Of a DNA stretch of 64,000 nt, positions 57,770 to 64,000 are shown one piece after another (within the stretch, counting starts at the first letter, position 1; every line of letters begins with the position of its first letter). This DNA comes from Austropuccinia psidii (Eukaryota; Basidiomycota; Pucciniomycetes; Pucciniales; Sphaerophragmiaceae): the NCBI GenBank assembly GCA_023105745.1, contig JALGQZ010000013.1:21948105-22012104 (forward strand). The letters run 5' to 3'. The translations under genes and the position numbers were made by a program. The notes beneath the pieces were generated by a model. That model was not told the origin of the DNA and searched no databases. It saw nothing but the letters and a program-made list of their open reading frames with translations.

Positions 57770-60203
57770 ATGTCAACCCCTTCACAACCACTTTGCATTG
57801 GGATGATTAATATTCGTATTCAAATAAATAGTGATATAACCTTAAAGCCTGAGAATTCCCACTTAGGTTCTTGGATTATCCTATGGCACAATCAACACAA
57901 CATATTCGTATATCTCCCCAATCACCAGCATGCTATTGGCTCTCTACCTGCAACCCTTTCCAAAACGTTGATACCATTCCTTGGGGCACCAAAAACTTTC
58001 ATGCACTGTGGTCCTGGTGGGGCATGGATTGAAAATTGCCAATCCAATCCTACTCAAATATTATTCGTTGAGGGAGTATTTATGACTGATGCAAATGATC
58101 CCTCCTCATCTCAGAAACCCAATCTAGCATTGATGTTCTTCACATGGTATCCAAACATTCTCTTCATAATGGAAAGCTTTCGAACACAAGATTTCAAGCT
58201 TAAAACTGCCCAAAGAATATGACTGTACTACTCATTGTCAATGTCAACTCTTTACTCCAACATTTCCCACTTCAAACTTGACGCCTGCTTCATATCCTGC
58301 TGTTTCATCATTGATTTCCAAGCAAAAACTGATACAATTACCCAGTGGATCAGACCTCCCCATGATGACCCCGCCCCATGCCATTATTCAAACCCCCCTC
58401 CTCCCTCATCAAAAGACCGGACTAGCGTTTCTCTGGGATAGAGAAATCCCCAATGGCCAATCAGCCCGTAACCTTTGGGCCACCTCACCCCCAGGATCCA
58501 CTTTCAATGCCAGGCACATCATTACAAACAAGGTCGTTAGCTCATTTGAATCCCTTTCGACAAATACCCCTCTTGGAGGACTGCTCGCGGATGATATGGG
58601 ATTAGGTAAAACCATTCAGGCCATTGCTCTAATTGGTACCTCCAAGGAGCGGATGATTGCAAACCCCCATTGCTCCACGCCCACCATGATCATCTGCCCC
58701 CCTCGCTTAATTACCAACTGGCAATCAGAAATATCCAAGCATGCTCAGGCTGGAGCGCTGCATTCCAAAATCTACCATGGTCCCACTCGTCACTCATTAT
58801 CCAAAGACGACATCTTAAAATATGATATCATCATCACTTCTTACAATACTATCACCCAAGAATTTAAGCAAACCAATCCCTCTACATCAAGCATTTTTCA
58901 AATCAATTGGCATCGTATAATTCTGGATGAAGCACAGTGAGTGTCTGATCTTAAATGATTCAAATTACCTTTTATATCCAATAACCCTTGTCCCCTCTTA
59001 GAGCTATATTCGCTCTCAATACACTGCCACTCACCGTGCCATTAATAGCCTCCTTTCATCCCGTCAAATATGCTTAACGGGCACACCTATTCACAACACC
59101 ATTTATGACCTTTTGGGCATAATATCATTCATCACTCAACCACAGTGCGCCGATCAAGATAACTGGTCACCATTCATCCTGAGTAGTCTTTCAAAAGTTT
59201 GCAATGATATTTTGCATTTGGCATTGCGGCATTTAAGTTTGCGCCGCACCAAAACCACACATCTCGAATCCCTCCCCACTATTAGCCATCATTATGAGCT
59301 GCTCCCACTCAACCCAACCATGCAGCAAGAATATTCCACATTATATGAAGAATTCCTATCATCCAAAAGCAAAGGACCAGGAGAGTTTTTCAGAAATATT
59401 AATAAGCTGCGAATATGTTGTAACCATCACATCATGCTTAACACAATTGCAGAGGCGGAGTTGGAAGACCCCGAGGGCAGGAGCACTCAGGATAACTCGC
59501 CAACAATCACACGAACCATTGTGGATGTGGAAACATGCATGATGAGTAGTAAAATTGCACACCTCCTACAAAGCTTAATGAAGAACAAACAAACAAGGTG
59601 TGGTCCAACCAAATCGGTTGTTTATACCCAATGGACCCAATTTCTAGATATGTGCGTTAATTCTAATATGCATCCATTACCAATTGACTCCATCTGACTT
59701 TTTTATATTGTAGAATTGGTATTGCTCTTGCCCATCACTCTATCCTTTCAGCATGAATTGATGGAACAAATACACCACGAGCGCAGGACAAGGCGCTTGA
59801 GAATTTCTTCAATAATCCTGAATGTGAAGTACTCATTGCATCCATTGCCGCGGCTGGAACTGGCCTCAATATAACTTGTGCTAATATAGTCTATTTAATG
59901 GTGAGTTTCCCCCCAAAATTCTCCCCTGATTTTCGGACCCTGACATCCACATTTCCAGGAGCCCAATTGGAACCCAGCCATTGAGGCTCAGGCTGTTGAT
60001 CGTCTACATCGTATTGGCCAACAACAACCTGTACAGGTCATTCACTATATCACTCCTCATTCAGTTGAGGTCAACATGCGGAAGGTACCTTTCAAGCTCA
60101 TCTTTCACTTGATTGTATTACTATTCTGAAATCCTTCCTTATGGGAATGCCATATTCCAATCACCAATAGGTCCAAGAAAAGAAAAAATCATTAACTGCA
60201 TGA
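57770..60203 (+). pseudogene. H4: SNF2-family DNA-dependent ATPase (damaged)
   Basis: Exons: 57770-58936, 59004-59651, 59714-59900, 59959-60084, 60171-60203. After an unrecognised N-terminal 150 residues come the SNF2 motifs: LLPHQKTGLAFLWDRE, Walker A LLADDMGLGKTIQAIALIG, TMIICPPRLITNWQSEI, and DEAHYIRSQYTATHRAI formed across the first junction. Then LTGTPIHNTIYDLLGII, SVVYTQWTQFLD, EVLIASIAAAGTGLNIT and QAVDRLHRIGQQQPVQVIHY, ending VQEKKKSLTA. This is the Rad5/Rad16-like layout without a visible RING. Defects: one extra A in a run at 58202-58205 (frame restored to KLPKEYDCTTHCQCQLF) and TGA at 59754-59756 before IDGTNTPRAQ, consistent with CGA to TGA at a CpG. Related ATPases remodel chromatin or act in repair. 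Confidence 0.82.
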
Positions 60204-60508
60204 GCCTTACTGATATTATATAATTTGTGATTGACAAAGTTGATAACCCCTGTTGACTCTGGCACAGGTCCACAATTATGAACACCATGAGCTGGATCAA
60301 ACTTCTTCAATATTTCCTCAATGAAAATGAGCAATAGAGTTTTATTGCTAAGGGAGACGGTGATACATTTCAATTCATATTGTCTATATTCTAACATATT
60401 TAGCAAGTTGTTGCATCCTTAAGAGATAATAATCAGATTTTATTACACCTGCACAAATAATTCACAAAATGTTAATTTGTAACGGTGCTATACATTTATA
60501 TTACTAAG
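60204..60508. other. H4-H5 convergent intergenic region
   Basis: AT-rich, 305 bp, between the 3' ends of two convergent genes. Nothing else is supported. Confidence 0.5.
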
Positions 60509-62578
60509 TTATTGCAGAGCATCACCATTCGGCCTAATAACTGGCATGTCAAGTATTTTGAGGGCGCTAGTCTTCATCTTACTACAGCCTTTGAGCCAAT
60601 CTTGATCAAATACCTGAAATGATAAGCCTTCCGGAATATCACCATCATCTGTCGATCGTAATTCTGGCAATCTATCAATATTTTTTTACCCTTTTTTTTA
60701 ATGCGATTACAAAACTCTATGTCTTGATCCATTTTTAATACCAATTCATTAAATAACTGGGAGCGCCAGCGTAATCCCACTTTGCGGTAAACTTGACGGC
60801 CATTTTCCAGTACCTCCTCAGTATCTGAACATACTCGAGGGTCATTGAATTGTGATGCTAGAATGGGAAAATTAGCCGTATCACACCATTCACGACGGCG
60901 CTCACAGGTCTGCATATAATGAAGTAGATCATCATCAGTCTTTGCTCATAATGAAGAAGAGATACACTAACTAACCCTTTGACGAATCTTTGCGAGCTTT
61001 TGATTCTCCTTCTTTTTAACCAAATACTCGGCATCCTTTTGAATAGACTTCCATTCTCTTTTCAAATAAGTGGAATATCGCTCCATTAAAGCCGCCACGA
61101 CCCCATAGTTATTATGATCCTTGTTCCAACAGTAATGATGATACTTGGTGCTGACCAGTGCAAGACGGAATGTACGGTGAAACACCATAGACATCAGCTC
61201 ATTGAACGGATGTTGCCATGAGCTCTCCCAGTCCCAAGTGAACCGCTTTAGTCCTAGCTTGTGGAGCTCATTTTCGCAGTAGCTTTGGAAACCCTGAGAC
61301 TGAACCTGTGTTGATGGCTCATTGAAAACATCCTTGGGGACATATCCGAGATGACCAGCCACTTGAATTGCAATTTCACGCTCTTCTCTGCTGGGTGGTG
61401 CTGGTAGTGAGGAAGAATCCTTATCCCTAACTTTGAGTAGGAACAGGCAATGTGCGTGTACTGCTGATCTCATTCCATGGACATTCTCTGGAAGTTCTGC
61501 CTTCAGCCATTTTTGTTGCTCCTTCTGGCTTGCACGTTTTGCCACATTGTGAGCTTTGTGGGCCTGGTTCCTTTGCTGTCTGACCTCGGATTGTTCAAGC
61601 ATACTCTGGGCAAGGCCCAGCTGAGGATGGGTGAACTCACTATTTGATTGAGTTCCTTGCTCATGCGCCGTGAAATCGTCCCTCCTTGGTTCATCATTTC
61701 TTTCACTTTGAGTCGGAGACATGTTCTCATCCTCATCATCCACAATTCTTTCTCTTGATGAACTGGCATGACCCGTTCTTGGTTTGGAGGCATATGGATG
61801 ATGACGTCCAGTGACTTTCTCTTTATGGACCAGAGGTGAAGACGCATAAAGTTCATCCCCTGCCATGCAAATCATCAGTTAACACATCAAAACATTAATG
61901 AAAACTGGTCATCCTCACGATCTTCAATTGGCTCCTGAGATCGGACTGACTTGCCTTTAGGTGCCATATCTAACCCATGAAACAAAAATATCAAATTGTG
62001 AAAAATGTTATACTCCAAAATTCAAATGACTTACTTTGATGAAGCGTCAATCCTGGATTTCCCTCCGACAGACCGCTCCAAGTTACATTTTCCAAAGGTT
62101 TTTTTCGTCGCTCGCCATCAACGCGCCTTTCATTTCCCACATGAGCCTGAGATCCTGATGGAATATTGAGGGTTGGCTGTTGACTTTGTCCAAAGGGATC
62201 CTGGGATGCGACTGGATTCCGACCGGGGTTAAGGAGGAACTCACGTGGAAATTTTGATTGGGGATTAGCGTTTGATGAGATTTGAGGTGTGCCTTCCGGC
62301 CCCTCAGACACATGCATTTGTGTATTAGTGGGATTCGGGGGAATTGGAGTGACAGAAATATTTGGGATCGCCCAAGTGCTGGAAGTTGGAGCCTTCGGAT
62401 TTCCCACATCAATGTTAAGACCTGATACATTCATTGAGGATGCGATAGGGGTTGTGAGAGGAATGTTGGGACTCAATGGTGATTGTGTTTGAACATATTC
62501 TATGCTAGATTCACTATCTGAGTCATGAACAGAGCCTGAACGGGATTGATGTGACTTGGAAGATGACATAAGGGCCAA
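60509..62578 (-). CDS. H5: unknown protein with a conserved helical C-terminal domain
   Basis: Minus-strand exons: 62578-62035, 61969-61919, 61859-60976 and 60939-60509, with phases agreeing at each junction. The last intron would be only 36 nt (GTTAGT...AAAG), unusually short. The first 400 residues are Ser/Pro/Asn-rich and disordered-looking; an Ala/Lys/Gln helix follows (QRNQAHKAHNVAKRASQKEQ), then a Trp-rich conserved-looking region (LGLKRFTWDWESSWQHPFNE; STKYHHYCWNKDHNNYGVVA). The frame shifts at a T7 run (60681-60687): the plain frame stops at 60574, while one added base yields LPELRSTDDGDIPEGLSFQV and a stop at 60509. No function recognised; it faces H6 divergently and may belong to the same mobile element. 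Confidence 0.65.
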
Positions 62579-63530
62579 AAAAGTACAGTAATATTTTTAA
62601 CTAGATAAAACACCTCAGTATTATGATAAAATAGAGTGATATGAGATGAAATCTTTTCAAATTTAGAATAGAGAAATTCTATGAATAGTTGGAACTAAGT
62701 GTTGCGTGAAAGTCCAATAAGCCTCTTTTTAGGAGAATCCTCCCTGCCTCCTCTTGAGCTCCTCTGCTTTTGTCGGAAACCACCCTGCACGGCCTACCAC
62801 CATATAATGTAATATTCCCTTGATCTCAAAGGGGACCCATCATCCATAAGTAATCATATTAGGTAACATTTCCGCCTCCCCATTGTCACATTTTGTGAAT
62901 TATCCAAACTGCCAATATACGCATTGAAATTCCACAGCATTGTACATCTGTAAAGGGGTATATTCATGAAGGATTTACCCACAAAAGAGACATCACCTTT
63001 TCAAGAAAGGCGAGACAATCCAAATCACATTCCAACCGATTAAAAGCCTGCTGCACTCAAACCAAATACCAAGACTTCAGCTGCACTCCAACCCCTTATG
63101 TAATAGAGTTATATCGTTATGTCTGTAATAAGGTTTAAGCCATGTACGATGGCGTGCCAGCGTACATGGTTTGAATGTCAATCCCCTCAAATCAGTGTTG
63201 ACACATCCTTATTGCAACACCCCTCAAGGGTCAAAACCGCAGTATCGCCATGTGTAAATAAAATAGAATTTGTATGAGCATTGAGCTGCATGGCATTTTA
63301 CCCCATTAAACTCCTAACCAATTCCGCCATCCAGATGAGACATGTTACACTCTATCAGCTGCAGCGCACACACCATTACAAATGGGATAAAACTCCCAGC
63401 TGGCTCAAATCATCTCCCCCTTCATAAAGAATCACTCAATTTTTTTGCCAATTAATGACACTCCTAAACACTTACACATCAGCCATAGATATTTATACAC
63501 AAACCAACTGTACTCCCAATTTCTGCAACA
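62579..63530. promoter_or_regulatory. Divergent upstream region of H5 and H6
   Basis: No gene. Contains palindrome copy 5 at 63141-63168 and a TATA-like GATATTTATACAC about 40 bp upstream of the H6 ATG. Confidence 0.5.
63141..63168. repeat. Dispersed palindrome, copy 5
   Basis: CATGTACGATGGCG followed by TGCCAGCGTACATG: near-palindromic, with two mismatched pairs. About 390 bp upstream of H6. Confidence 0.75.
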
Positions 63531-64000
63531 ATGACAACGCGCCGCTATTCCTCAATGCGTATATGCATGTGTCAACACTGCTCAGCTCAAACACACTCTT
63601 CCCCTGAGGGTGATAGGCCTGGAGTTGCCTTCACACCTTTCCAATATAAACAGCACATTAAAAAGCTCAAATCAACCATTGCACCCAAATCTCTTCCAAA
63701 CATCCCTACTTCTGCATCAGGATCTGGGTGCCCACAAATTCTATTGGATCAAATCTTCCCAGCTGATTATTCACATTTGACCCAAAGCACTTTCTCAACT
63801 CCAGCGGTTCTCAATTCAACTGCACAGAAACCATACAGCAGCAGTCAAACCCTTCCTCCACAAGACCTTGGAATGATAATATCTGCCATTCTATCATTAA
63901 GGTATAATATACCCCGCCGGGCTTCACGCATTCTCAACCCCGCCCTAAACCTGCTGATCAAGTCCAGCATCTCAAGCTCCGGTGGTCCCCCCATTCCTGC
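63531..64000 (+). CDS. H6: probable KDZ transposase N-terminus (runs off the window)
   Basis: An open frame of 156 codons from ATG (63531) with no stop before the edge. It starts MTTRRYSSMRICMCQHCSAQ, a CxCxxC cluster followed by GVAFTPFQYKQHIKKLKSTI. A short Cys cluster with a nearby His and Thr-rich helix is the usual N-terminal form of basidiomycete Kyakuja-Dileera-Zisupton (KDZ) transposases; the RNase H-like catalytic core would lie beyond the window. The neighbouring TET/JBP gene supports this, but with only the N-terminus visible another zinc-binding protein is possible. Confidence 0.5.
   Translation, partial: MTTRRYSSMRICMCQHCSAQTHSSPEGDRPGVAFTPFQYKQHIKKLKSTIAPKSLPNIPTSASGSGCPQILLDQIFPADYSHLTQSTFSTPAVLNSTAQKPYSSSQTLPPQDLGMIISAILSLRYNIPRRASRILNPALNLLIKSSISSSGGPPIP

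Overview
The window looks like nuclear DNA of a rust fungus (Pucciniales). It is very AT-rich and packed with nested Ty3/gypsy (chromovirus-type) LTR retrotransposons, and its genes have short GT-AG introns of about 60-90 nt. From memory, the Gag/Pol variants and the CX2CX6C...CX2CX6C protein at 54 kb closely resemble families that are highly repeated in the myrtle rust Austropuccinia psidii. That assignment is recollection, not a search result.

Layout. 1-8763: RT-1, a decayed minus-strand element whose 3' LTR runs off the left edge. It sits inside an LTR of the RT-4 family (8764-9051 and 10586-10787). That LTR is also split by a 1.5-kb element with terminal inverted repeats and a 21-bp satellite core (9052-10585). 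11637-34792: RT-3, an old plus-strand element broken by three later insertions: complete RT-2 (14319-24458, minus, 5-bp duplication CAAGG), a solo LTR of the RT-2 family (25094-26510) and a solo LTR of another family (28954-30500). 34793-35938: a truncated RT-4-family LTR. 39456-50267: RT-4, a nearly intact plus-strand element with duplication CTTAG, inserted into the last exon of a host-type gene (H1, 37327-50385).

The remaining DNA (35.9-39.4 kb and 50.3-64 kb) is richer in GC and gene-bearing: H1 (unknown), H2 (TET/JBP-like 2OG-Fe(II) oxygenase), H3 (Zn2Cys6-like protein, damaged), H4 (SNF2 ATPase, damaged), H5 (unknown) and H6 (start of a probable KDZ transposase, running off the right edge). 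TET/JBP oxygenases and KDZ transposases are known to be linked in basidiomycetes, so this block may be one large KDZ-type mobile element or a cluster of them. Five copies of a roughly 25-bp palindrome centred on GGCATGCC lie between these genes, and two of them border minisatellites.

Main discovery candidate. RT-1, RT-2 and RT-4 share an unusual expression layout. (1) The leader from the LTR TATA box to the gag start has no ATG on the sense strand in RT-2 and RT-4, apart from one recent substitution in the RT-2 LTR, while CAT occurs 16-21 times in each interval. RT-1 is ATG-free over 800 nt. (2) The first ATG of the unspliced RNA, the gag-pol start, lies inside a 64-86 nt GT-AG intron. (3) Splicing that intron joins an upstream exon, in frame, to a second reading frame (here called ORF X) that overlaps the first part of gag; in RT-2 ORF X is an uninterrupted 335 codons. 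(4) The upstream exon begins with TG directly after an AG acceptor, so joining a leader exon that ends in A would create the ORF X start codon at the splice junction. This suggests a splicing switch between Gag-Pol and an overlapping accessory protein.

Quality note. Five otherwise open genes carry one-base frameshifts in homopolymer runs (18815-18820, 45769-45776, 53663-53668, 58202-58205, 60681-60687). Some of the apparent breaks may therefore be assembly indels.
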